Positions 20,275 to 30,200 of a stretch of DNA of 64,000 nt are shown piece after piece. The number at the start of each line of letters is the position of its first letter. Position 1 is the stretch's first letter. Source of the DNA: Mesodorylaimus sp. YZB2_4 (lineage: Eukaryota; Nematoda; Enoplea; Dorylaimida; Dorylaimidae); NCBI GenBank assembly GCA_030248295.1, contig JASANH010001374.1:310001-374000 (forward strand), given 5' to 3'. A model generated the notes under the pieces. The model saw only the letters and a list, made by a program, of their open reading frames with translations. It was not told where the DNA came from and searched no databases. The translations under genes were made by a program, and so were the position numbers.

Positions 20275-23200
20275 TCACATCATCAATCCTTTGCCGCGAC
20301 GAAACGTGCCGCCGCGATGATCTTGCAATGCATTCACTTTGTTCACCAGCTGAAATTCACAAAATGCACCATCTCTAGGGCGGATGACCTCGTCGACCCA
20401 CCTTGTTTAGCATACAACACATCTTCGTCGTAATTCCCAAATAAGTCACCAAACTAATATCGCTGCATTGCTGAAAAGGAAAAAAACTATGTATTTGCAT
20501 GCCTTCGAAATAATCCAAAACTCAAAGCGCCAAAAAACTTTATCCCCGAGGGGGAGTCGAACCCGCATCTCCGAGGGGTCGAAGACACAATGCGACATGG
20601 ACCAGCGCCAGTTCCAGTAGCAGCTATCTGTGGCGGTGTATGCATCATTCGCGAATAAACCGCTTGGCTCAGCTTAAGACCAGGCTAGATAAATTTTTCT
20701 AATTCATTTTTCATAATGCGCCTGGCCAGTCCAGAACAAACTTTTGAATGCACTAGACTAGATATTTTGACGAGATCCGCGGGAACCTCATTCGCAAACG
20801 GTTAAATAGCAGTGCACACAGCACAGCATACAAATCGACTAGGATGAGGTTCGACTCCCACTCAGGACTAAAGTTTTTGACAAATTCACCAACCCAATCT
20901 ACCCTCACTCACTGTTTGAAAGTGACAAGTTACCATCCCCTTATTTCCCACTTACCATGCCAAAAGCTTGATCGAATTTCGGTCCACTCAGAACCGGCAA
21001 GCAATGTTTCAAGACAGCGCATTGCCTCAATATTTCATCATTTTGAGGCAAACGGCCTTCATCTACGGCTTTTAAATAATCCAAGATTAATCGCAATCGA
21101 CTCGAAAGCATTTTTAATGCGCCAGTTTGTGCAGCCAAATGTTCAGTCACTAAAACGAAAAAATTCCTTTCATTTTGTCGTAACCCCTCACATGCATGCC
21201 CCCCCCCCCCAGGGGGACAATCTCTTTAAAAAATGTAACTTACCAAACGACGCGTCCGAAGCGCCAGCCAATGAGAATCGAGCCACGTGATCGATACCAA
21301 TACGCTCAGCTTCCTCAGTGACCAAATTATAATGAACTGGTACAAACTGCAGACAAGCCTTGCCTTGCACAATATCCAACACAGATTCATAAATTCCCAA
21401 CGGCAGCTAAAATTTAACGTAATCCATTCAGAGCTCTCCCCCAATTTCTCTAACATACCTTATCCGTAGATTTCATCATTTGCGGATTCAATTTTAAAAA
21501 AATCGGTGATTCGTTGACTTCGCAAAATTGGCGATGAATTTCAACATCGTCGAAGGTAGGATCAGTTCCGATACCGTACCAGCCTAAGAAATCTTGTTCT
21601 GGGAAAACTTCCTTGTCTGAAATTGAACAGAATTATCATCCTCCAACCTCGAATCCTTTGTGCACTTACATTGAGCTTCCCTCACTCGAAGGTATTCCCG
21701 ATCGATAACCACCTTGCCTTCCACGATATCGTACATCAATTCGAACGAATTCGTCACTTCCAACAAGCGACCTCGCTGCTTACCCGTCACTGCACCGTAC
21801 ACTACAATGTCACCCGTCAAAGTGATGTTTCAGCCATGCACCAAATCGGATTACTCTGGTTTTTTAGGGGGTTCTACAGTCCACTAACCATTCCATCCAG
21901 ACGTGCTCACGATCAGACGTATTCCAAACAGAAGCGCCCACTCTATGCCTGACTCGAAGAATGCGACTGGACGACCCAAGGCCAGATGTACTAAGGACAC
22001 AAAAGATGGATTTGCCCATTTTCGGGCGGCTACAGAGCACAAAACTCATTATTTTAAACAGACTGCCTCACTGGGAATCGAACACCCACCCGCCCGTAAG
22101 TGCACTTTCAGCGTGGAAGTCGGACGCCTAACCAACTAGGCCACATCCAACCACCAGCGGGTGCATGTTTCAGCCACATAAGTTTCAGGGCATAAACAGG
22201 CGCGTGTGCGACACTTTCGGGCGATTTTTCTCAAAATTTATAGCGATAAACAAAGTTGATGTCAGCGACAATTTTGTAGAGAAAAATGTGCTCTATCGAC
22301 TGATTGTGTTTTCTTTGCTTTTACCGCATTTATTACGTTTATAACAAAGTTTTTCCATTTAAATCGCGCGTGTGAGCCAAATTCGTGAGGTTGCCGCTTT
22401 CGGGCGATTTTTCTCAAAATTTATAGCGATAACCAAAGTTGATGTCAGCGACAATTTTGTAGAGAAAAATGTGCTCTATCAAGCAGATGTAATTTTGCGG
22501 CTTGATTTTTCGTTTTCAGTTTTTATCAAACGTTTTCTTAAATTTTTGCGATTCACATTGAAAAAATTGGTATAAAGCTACTAAAAGCAGTAAAAGCAAA
22601 ACAAAGACAACCAGCAGATACAGTAGAGCATATTTTTCTCTACAAAATTGTCGCTGACATCAACTTTAGTTATCACTAAAAATTCCGAGAAAAATCGCCC
22701 AAAAGCGCAAAAGCGCATTTCGAAGGCGTGTGTGGTTTCAACAGGTTGGATTAGAGAAGATACCGCAGCCAGGGCCGATGCTCAGGCAAAGCTCCCTACA
22801 GTAGTCCTAAGAGCTGGAGGCACCTGCGACCCCGGAGAGTGGGAGCGAATAATCAATCTCCCCAGCTGAGAAAGGTCAACCCGTCGGGACGATGTTTCAG
22901 CAGCAGGTACAGTCGCAGGACTTTCCCTGTTGCAGTCGGGTCAGCCACATCATCTCCAGCGCTTGCCAGGCATGGCTACACACCAAATAGACCAGGGTCT
23001 GCCTCGCCTGGCTGAGAAACGCCAGCCCGTCGAGTTGATGTTTCAGTCGCGGCTGCGCTCATGCCATATTTTGTCATTGACAACCAGCGGGAGTCGAACC
23101 CTTCCCTTCCCTAGGCCCGAGCTTGGTCTCCGAGGCAGTCAAAACACTTGCATCTCCCATAGCCCCCACGACATACCTGGTTTGGGCTGAGCACTTTCGC

Positions 23201-23381
23201 TTTGTGTCTTGGACCTCGTATAATGATCGGCTATATTGATCAGGACCAAAGGGTGTAATGCCACGCTGACCGATGCCTGCACTCCCAAAGCAGTGGTCAC
23301 TTTTCGGCTAGTAGCACCCGACGGCGAGACGGAAGGCGAATTCGATGCGCCAACATTCTGATTCGTTTCCATTTTAGACAT
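20275..23381 (-). CDS. COPS6: COP9 signalosome subunit 6 (MPN-domain scaffold subunit)
   Basis: Seven minus-strand exons: 23381-23177, 21801-21670, 21616-21459, 21406-21244, 21149-20956, 20470-20402, 20349-20275; 996 nt, 331 residues (human CSN6 is about 327), phase kept throughout. Family blocks are clear: SVALHPLVLINIADHYTR, NSFELMYDIVEGKVVID, FLGWYGIGTDPTFDD, ESPIFLKLNPQ, EEAERIGIDHVARFS, LAAQTGALKMLSSRLRLILD, and a C-terminal helical part with LVTYLGITTKMC and a basic end. CSN6 is an MPN protein without the metal-binding JAMM motif; it pairs with CSN5 in the complex that removes NEDD8 from cullins, and so acts upstream of SCF/F-box ligases. ATG at 23381 is chosen because it follows a tttttag acceptor by 9 nt; a second ATG is at 23372. 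Third gene of an operon-like run. Confidence 0.96.
22055..22145 (-). mobile_element. tRNA-like sequence (SINE head) in COPS6 intron 1
   Basis: Minus strand: an A-box-perfect tggcctagttggttaggcg, then about 35 bp, then tgttcgattcccagtgaggc (B box). The acceptor ends do not pair and the anticodon arm is not clean, so I read it as a tRNA-derived repeat rather than a gene. Similar to 51070-51175. Confidence 0.6.
22205..22720. mobile_element. Repeat element in COPS6 intron 1 with direct and inverted copies
   Basis: A ~90-bp block (gggcgatttttctcaaaatt, then gttgatgtcagcgacaattt, then gagaaaaatgtgctctat) occurs at about 22217-22302 and again at 22402-22487 in the same orientation, then inverted at about 22622-22712. 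This makes a terminal-inverted-repeat structure of ~500 bp with an internal duplicate of one end. No coding sequence inside. Confidence 0.75.
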
Positions 23382-23389
23382 TTTCAAAC

Positions 23390-23396
23390 ACTAAAA
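23390..23396 (-). promoter_or_regulatory. Candidate trans-splice acceptor for COPS6
   Basis: Minus strand attgtttttag then 9 nt to the ATG at 23381. With no upstream coding exon and only 147 bp to the MCTS1 stop, this suits spliced-leader addition in an operon. Inferred; an ordinary 5'UTR intron is the alternative. Confidence 0.5.
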
Positions 23397-23528
23397 ACAA
23401 TAAAATTTCACTCATCGCCTTGTTCAAAGAAAATCAACAAAAAATTGGTTTTTCAACCCAAAAAACTCACAATCAAAACCCACAATCAAAATCAAATAAT
23501 TTTACTCGGCACCTTAAAAACAGATGAT

Positions 23529-24080
23529 CTATTTAATAGGTTTCATTTGCCAAAGTCCATCATTCAAATAATGTAAATTTTCCACTCCAATTCCTTTATT
23601 AACACTTCGAATTTCTTCACTCGACAATTTCATCATTCCCACGGCCACCGCATGTTCTTTGCCTTCGGCCATAACTGCTACGATTCGTTCCTTTTCCAAA
23701 TTCGGTGTCATTCGAGCCCCGGGCGATGTCAACCCGGGACACATTATATTGGCCCCACTCAAAACGAACTTAATGGCCCCTTTATCCACTTGTTGCCACG
23801 GCAAAATGAACGGATATTGATGGAGTAGGCGAAGACACGGAATCCAAGGGCTATCACGCTGTTTAAAAAATTGAATATCGCCATTCGGAGCAGCAATTAA
23901 TTCGATATGTTCGTGACATTTCACAATTTTGAATGTTTCTTTTTTTGGTAATATTTGATCCAAATAATCTTCGAAAAAAGGATAAGATTCTAATATTTTT
24001 CTTCGAATTTCTTTTTGTACGGATGATTTCAATTGTTGAACACCCGAAACGCTTTCTTTTTCCGAAAATTTTTTAAACAT
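23529..24080 (-). CDS. MCTS1: MCT-1 / MCTS1, PUA-domain translation re-initiation factor
   Basis: Single exon, 183 residues (human MCTS1 is 181). Starts [11 protein letters not shown]; the N-terminal MCT-1 domain includes [17 protein letters not shown], and the C-terminal PUA domain contains [58 protein letters not shown] and [20 protein letters not shown], near-colinear with animal orthologues. With DENR it helps release or recruit tRNA on 40S subunits for recycling and re-initiation after short uORFs. The ATG at 24080 aligns with the family start and lies 13 nt after an atttcag acceptor. It has no intron, unlike its neighbours, and sits between QNG1 (195-bp gap) and COPS6 (147-bp gap) on the same strand. 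Confidence 0.97.
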   Translation of the reverse strand: MFKKFSEKESVSGVQQLKSSVQKEIRRKILESYPFFEDYLDQILPKKETFKIVKCHEHIELIAAPNGDIQFFKQRDSPWIPCLRLLHQYPFILPWQQVDKGAIKFVLSGANIMCPGLTSPGARMTPNLEKERIVAVMAEGKEHAVAVGMMKLSSEEIRSVNKGIGVENLHYLNDGLWQMKPIK

Positions 24081-24092
24081 GACGATCGTTGA

Positions 24093-24102
24093 TCTGAAAT
24101 CA
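24093..24102 (-). promoter_or_regulatory. Candidate trans-splice acceptor for MCTS1
   Basis: Minus strand gttttgtgtgatttcag, then 13 nt to the ATG. The pyrimidine-rich TTTCAG ending is the best acceptor in the 195-bp gap after QNG1. Supports an operon with trans-splicing; RNA data would decide. Confidence 0.55.
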
Positions 24103-24275
24103 CACAAAACTAAAATCGATATAATAATTATCCACAATTTTAAGAAACCTTTCGCCAATACGATTTGGCATTATTACAAAATCAGTACAAGCAAAACAGA
24201 AGATTTTTATTGCTAAATTATGTCAAAATCAAGAAAAATAATTTTCTATACTTCAAGATATGAATAAATCATGGT

Positions 24276-26962
24276 TCAATAGAAAATGCATCTGGTTCGA
24301 TGAAATGGTACGATAGAAATTTCTTCGGCGTGTTTTCTTCTATAGCACCACAAAAAATAATCCACCGACGCCGAATTGACAAGTTTCGATTTTTCATTAT
24401 CTTTCAGCATTTTTTTCGCCAATTCTACAATCATTTCTACAGCGTGGATCGAACAACCGCGGATCTCCACTTCCATCGGATCACCATTCGGGAATACATA
24501 CCCTGTAAGTACAAAATCCCGGGTCGCCAGCATCGACCGATCCGACCCTCAGCCCGGATCCCGATCCCGATCGATCCATGCTCTGGATCGGCCCGATCCG
24601 ATCCCGATCCGATCCGATCCGATCCGATCCGATCCGGCCGATCCGATCCTAACCGATCCCAAGCCAAAAATGTGTCCAAAATTCTGCGCAATCTTTGTTC
24701 TTCATTCACTGATTTAAAAAACTCTGATTTCAAATCGTTTTACATATCTTAATTGGGCCTTCAGGCCCAATAAGCGGGACTCCAAACAAGCTCGTTTCTT
24801 CGCGTGATCCTCAACGACAGGCCAGGATCCCGACGATTAGGCATGGGGATTCTGCATAAATAAAGAAAAAAGCACGCTAGCTAGGCTAGTCTGTTTATCG
24901 TAGTCTGTAGCAGCTCTGGGGGTGGAGGCAAAACTGGGGCGTAGCCTGCGGTAGTCGTTTGCCTGTCACGCTAGGTGCGCACTTACGATTAGAGGGGAGA
25001 GTTCGACTCTCGCCTGGGTAAAATTAATTGTCAATACATGACATATGTTTCCTAACCCCCGATAGTGCTGCATGGTGCTTGGTCAGGAATAAAGCATGAC
25101 ATGACGTGAGCTGGCATGGCTTATCTATATATGGCCTGTATCAGAACTCCCTATTTTTCAAATCAATTTTCAAATTATCCATAATAATAATTAATTGGAG
25201 AAGTTTCAAAAAAGCAGTATGACTGAAAAGTGCTTCAGTGAGGTATAAAGGCTCATACGCAAAACACAGAAAAATCCTATCCCAATCGGGATCGCCCTGA
25301 TCCTGATCCAGCTCCGTTAAGCTATCGTTAAGCTCCTTATTCACTTCTTCTATTCGCCATTGCATCTGATTTCTCTCTGACCTCTGGAACCCATTAAAAA
25401 ACTTCACGTACACGATGTCACAGAGACAATGATTATGGGAGAGAACTCAAATGTCAGAGGAGTATCGTAAAACAAGTCATACGCGTGTTTTTTAAGCAGG
25501 TAATGCGCGGCAAATTTGAAATGCCGATCCGGCCGATCCAGCGGTCGGATCGGATCGGGATCCGATCCACCCCCTGGATCGGCGGATCGGTTCGGCCGGA
25601 TCGGTGGATCGGTCGATGCTGGCCGGGTCGTGGTCAAGCGGGCCAAGGCGTCAGCACTCGCACAGATGGGGAGGGTTCGACTCCCGCCCAGGTCAAAAAT
25701 TATTGTCAATCAACTGCGTGTTCCTTAGCCCTAGAATGTGTTGTATGGATGAAGTATGACCTCACGTGGAAATACACAGAGGGGTTTAAAAAATTACTTA
25801 CGTTTTCTCAACAAATCTTTCAAATCGATCGAATATTCCAAAGCTTCGAAAAAAGCTAATACTTGTGGAACGCGATAATCGGCGAACATGGATAACACAT
25901 CCAATCCAGGGTCCGTGTCTGGAAAATAATTTTTAAGGCAGCCGAAAACATCAGCTACCAAAACCTGAGCCCGTTTTAGGAATGATACTAAAAAGAGAAA
26001 ACTTTCTCAAAAATTTCTCGAAAATTTCGACACCCGCTCACCTTGTCTGTCGTTGTATTCAGCAACATCTCTGAATGATGGAAAATTTTCTACGATAAGA
26101 CGTAATAGTTTCGGGGCATTATATTCCGCTTTTTCTAAACAATTTGAAAAATTCCCATCGAACTTCTAAAAAAAGAACTTTTAATTACATAATTTTTTTT
26201 AAAAATCTGGTGAGAACTTACGTTTAATAATACATCTGCCGTTTCTACCAAATTTGCCCGACGTTCAGCCAACATTGGCATTACAGTACCATCGTCGCCA
26301 GAAAATATGTCCTTGGCTTGTTCGTGCGACAAATGACTCAAATATTCCGCGTCCGTGAACGGTATGCCATTCTAAAAACCGCAGGTGAGAAAAGGGGAAC
26401 TTTAAAAACAAATTATCTTACATCAATCGCTCGATTAATAATTGCGCAACAGGCGTGCCAGCCGTGATATTTGTTGCCCTCGTAAGTAACAGTGAAAAGT
26501 TTTTTATTGCCTTTGGTTTCGTTATCGTCTTCGGTCCAAAATGAAAAATTGATTGCATCCGCGAATAAGCACCTAAAAAATAAAAGCAGGTCAATCTCGC
26601 GACAAAACGAGTTGAAGAAAATATTCTTCGGCATGCACAGATGACAAAATTTGAACTTCCCGTCCTGTTCTCCCCTCGACTGTTGCAGACTAAAAATCTC
26701 TCACCAATTCAACGCATTTTTGTCCCTTTCATCCTTGGCCACACAATGCAAATCGCTTGATTCCGACCAACTGGCCTGCGAAAATGTATTGTTTTCAATT
26801 TCATTTACAATCTAAAAAATTACGAAAAAATTTTTGAGATCCAATTTACACTAACTCGATTGAACTCACTAATTTCGCAATACTCTCGACTCCAGTTGGA
26901 TTGACTCGAACGTGACGGGCGTGCATCGCAATGAAAGCACCGGAAGCTTTTGGATTTAACAT
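24276..26962 (-). CDS. QNG1: Queuosine 5'-phosphate N-glycosylase/hydrolase (DUF2419 queuosine salvage protein)
   Basis: Seven minus-strand exons: 26962-26870, 26811-26705, 26572-26422, 26371-26222, 26165-26042, 25987-25802, 24502-24276; 1038 nt, 345 residues (human C9orf64/QNG1 is 341). All junctions keep phase. Family blocks: LNFSFW-like INFSFWTEDDNE, KYHGWHACCAIINRAID, NFPSFRDVAEYNDRQ, VLVADVFGC, MFADYRVPQVLAF, PMEVEIRGCSIHAVEMI, VDYFLWCYRRKHAEEIS and the C-terminal PFHRTRCIFY. The enzyme frees queuine base from queuosine 5'-phosphate so that diet-derived queuine can be reused for tRNA modification. Introns 1-5 are about 50-130 bp; intron 6 (1.3 kb) is swollen by a transposon and a SINE. 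First gene of the operon-like run; ATG is 19 nt after a tttttag acceptor. Confidence 0.96.
24527..25622. mobile_element. DNA transposon (non-coding) with TIRs and 8-bp target duplication
   Basis: Left end CCAGCATCGACCGATCC at 24527; right end is its exact inverse, GGATCGGTCGATGCTGG, ending at 25622. Flanked on both sides by CCGGGTCG (24519-24526 and 25623-25630), a perfect 8-bp duplication. The ends are packed with gatccgatcc-type repeats. Internally it carries a family-2 SINE (24895-25110) and no recognisable transposase. An 8-bp duplication is typical of hAT and P superfamilies. It lies in QNG1 intron 6, its edge only 25 nt from the exon 7 boundary. Confidence 0.9.
24895..25110 (+). mobile_element. 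tRNA-derived SINE, family 2, nested
   Basis: Head with gtagtcgtttgcctgtcacg, then agttcgactctcgcc (B box), then tail aattgtcaatac, tgtttcctaacccc, gtgctgcatgg and aagcatgac. The tail blocks match 17498-17590 and 25675-25770. It is nested inside the 24527-25622 transposon, so it inserted later. Confidence 0.7.
25631..25770 (+). mobile_element. tRNA-derived SINE fragment, family 2
   Basis: gggttcgactcccgcc B box, then attattgtcaat, gtgttccttagccct, gtgttgtatgg and aagtatgacctcacgtgg. It lies directly beside the right target duplication of the transposon, which inserted into or next to its head. Confidence 0.65.
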
Positions 26963-27269
26963 ATTCGAAACTATCTATAATCTAAAAACCAATTTCGAAT
27001 TTCGAATAATCGATCGTACCAAACCGACGAATGATTCCTCAAACCCAAGTCCGGAAGGGGGTTACGGGGTTACTGTACTTATTACACCGCTGCTTATGAC
27101 AAAGCTGTAAAAATTGTCTGCTGTAAGCGCGTTTTTTTCGTTCTTTGAATTTCACGGAGCGGAGATCGATTGATTTGAATTGAGTCCGAACTGAAATGTA
27201 ATTGGCGGTGTATCAATGATTCACGGCAATAAAACACGTTACACTTTAACGAGACTCTCGAGCGAGAAA
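26963..27269. promoter_or_regulatory. Divergent intergenic region, QNG1 operon / POMGNT1-like gene
   Basis: 307 bp between two ATGs in opposite directions, so it should hold promoters for both transcription units. No TATA box or named site recognised. Confidence 0.55.
26981..26990 (-). promoter_or_regulatory. Acceptor upstream of QNG1 start
   Basis: Minus strand attggtttttag then 19 nt to the ATG at 26962. Either a spliced-leader site or the 3' end of a 5'UTR intron. Confidence 0.45.
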
Positions 27270-30200
27270 ATGGCTCGGCGGCATATTCGTCGGTTGAATA
27301 GTAAGTTAGTTAGCCGACTAAATTTTGTGTAAAAAATCTGGAAGCAATTTTTTACGAAATTTTTTAGGAATTAAACGAATAGGTATTGTTTTATTTGGTG
27401 CGTTTGTCTTCGTTTATTTCTTCCACCTACTGGTTTTCCATTTATCGTCGTCGCCTTCAAAAAGTAAGATTTCTCGCTAAAGGCATAAAATTTCGAACCG
27501 TTGAAATTAGTGGAATTTTTTCGCTGGGCTTAAATTTTTCAGCTAATAAGGATGAGATCGTGAAAGGTGAAGAGTCTTCTATGCAACCGGAATTGGTTGA
27601 TCTTCAAAACGAAAGTGTTTCGGGCACTGATCGGGTGAACGACCAAGATCGTATAAAATCCTTTTTGACACGGTGTAATGCGAGCGTCAGTTGCGAAATA
27701 AATCATTTACCCTATTCGATCCGAACGCTGCAATCCTCGGACTCAAACGATACTCAATTTTGTATCGGTGGTGATTCGTAAGGCTTTTTAATTTATGAAA
27801 ATATGAACTTTGTCATTGCTTTTTTTCTGTTTTCAGCTTAACAAAACTTCCAACAGCGCCTAAAACTGTGTCCGTTGTTGTCGTTCACGGTAAGTCGTTT
27901 TATATTAATTTTTTAACGGAACTAATAAATGTTTTTTAGAGACTACTGGGGCTGTAGAAAGCGTGGATCATTTTGACGTTTCTGTAGACGGTAAGATTCC
28001 ATATTCGAGTAGTTTCCTGTTGCAATTTCGAAAAATTTAGATAAAGAATTTCGAGAATTCTTAACTGGAAGACCATATTATCGACTCGTATTTGTGTCTT
28101 CGGCTGGTAACATTTTCAATAAGTAAGCTTTTTGGTTTTTCTGACACTTTTTTTGTCATTGTTTATTGCAGGCTCGATCGAGACACCATGTCTCTCTTGC
28201 TTCGTCACTACGGATATTCTAACGAGACAGTGGAAGATTCTTTTTCGAGTTTGGTGTTTATTGGACAAAAAGGATTAGAAGTTGGAAATGCTATTATGAA
28301 ATTAAGCAACGATTCTGTTGGCGACGATGAACTGCAGTTGACTGGTTGCTTACAGCTGCCGAGTAAGTTCTGTGGGGGAGTCAGGACAGGAGGGGGTCAA
28401 GACAAACAGAATGTCAGTCAGGATGGAGGAAGAGGAGCCAGGGAGGAGGAGGAGGAAGGAAGAGTAGTCAAGACAAGAAGTGTCAGGAGGGGGTTAGTCT
28501 GGAAAGAGGAGGGGTCAGGACAGGAGGAGAAAGGGTGAAACTTAGGACAGGGAGTGAAGGAGTAAAGAAAACGAGCAATGTCTATTTTAGTGGGCAAGTT
28601 GGATGCGGATACGCCATTGCCTCAGCCAGTGACCGAAACACCTCGAATCAGTCACTTTAAGAGAGAATTTATTAAACTAAAGGATCTTCCCGCCTGTAAT
28701 TATCAAATGGATTGTCAAAACGGAGTCTCGGTTTATGTATATTCTGGAATGAACAAAGATGACCAGCCAAAAATTTGCATCAATGGGAAGACGTAAGTTG
28801 ACTGGATGGAATGCGAGTGTGAGTGAAGGGGCCTTCGATGTTAACTGTCGATCAATCCTGGACGCGCCCTTGCCCTTACGTCAGGGAGAATTCCGCACTT
28901 TTTTTTTTAACGGAGAGGTCAAAAATCTAAATTTTATTAGTCGGACTGCAAGACAACTGATTGATTTTATTTTCGAGGTCGTAATGCAAATTTTGAGGTC
29001 TGGATGTCATTTTCAGTTTGGAAAACCCGCACTGTATCTGGGCTCTGCATAAGAAAAGTGGAAAAAAGTGTTGGATTTTTCAGAGTATTGACGAAGAAAG
29101 TGAACGATGGTGGTCGAGGATTAAATGTTGTCCTGCTGGATGGGAATTCGGCAAAGATTGTGGGCCTCGGACGCTTTGATACGTACGCTGAAGGTGGGCC
29201 AATTTTGCCTTAATTTCTTTAAAGCTTGAGCGCGTCGCACTTTTGGAAGCTTTTTAAACAGAATACCAACAAATTCTGGCCAATTTTTTTAAAAAGAATA
29301 TTAATTAAAGCCATGAATCAGGAAAACTATCAAGCTTTGAAGCGCGCAGGCTTTGAAGGAAGGAACTTTCTATCTATGTAAAACTGGCATAAGCGGCTTG
29401 CAGCGGGAAATTCAAATCTTGCGCTGATCGAAATCTGTGAAATGGTCTATTCTATTAATTTAGATAGTAAAACGGCGGAGGCGTTTTTCACTCAAGTCAA
29501 AGAAGGCGAATTAATTGTGGTGGTCAGTTCGGATGAGGCATCGCGATATTTGTCAAACACAGCTAAATATGGATTTTCTGAATTAGGAAGTTCGTTAATT
29601 TGGGATTTGAAATTTCGATCTTCTTGGTATTTGATTGGACAGAAGGGAATCGATGGATTTTCGCCTTTTGAAGAAGTAAGCGAAGTGATATTGGCAAAGA
29701 ATGAAAAAAACCAGTAGTTTCCTTTCATTTGGGAAACCGAAACTTTATTGGATCGTGATAAGACTGCTGTAGATTTATATTTTAGTTGAATTTTGCAAGA
29801 GGAAACGATTGGGCCAAGGCGATCGATAAGGCTTTATGCGTGCCTCTAATCAGTGAGTTGATCTTTTATTGATTGGACTGATCGATTTTTTGAAGTATTT
29901 GAGTTTTAGTCGGCGCTAATCGCAGTCGATTGGCATCGTCGCCCGAGGCTCGAAATTTTGCCAAGAGGCGATTTTGTGAGAAATATGATGGATTCGAAGA
30001 TTTTTGCGAAAGTAAGGCTTGAATGTTTGATGAAGTTGCGAAAAACAGGGGTTGAAATTTTTAGCGAAGAATTTAGACAACGTGATTTTCCCGGCGAAGC
30101 TGAAAAATCGTGCGATAGCGAATAACGAGATTTTCAAAGTGCCGATTATGGTGGTGGCAGGTAGGTGGGGTTGGGATTGGGATCAACAGCTGGTTTGGTC

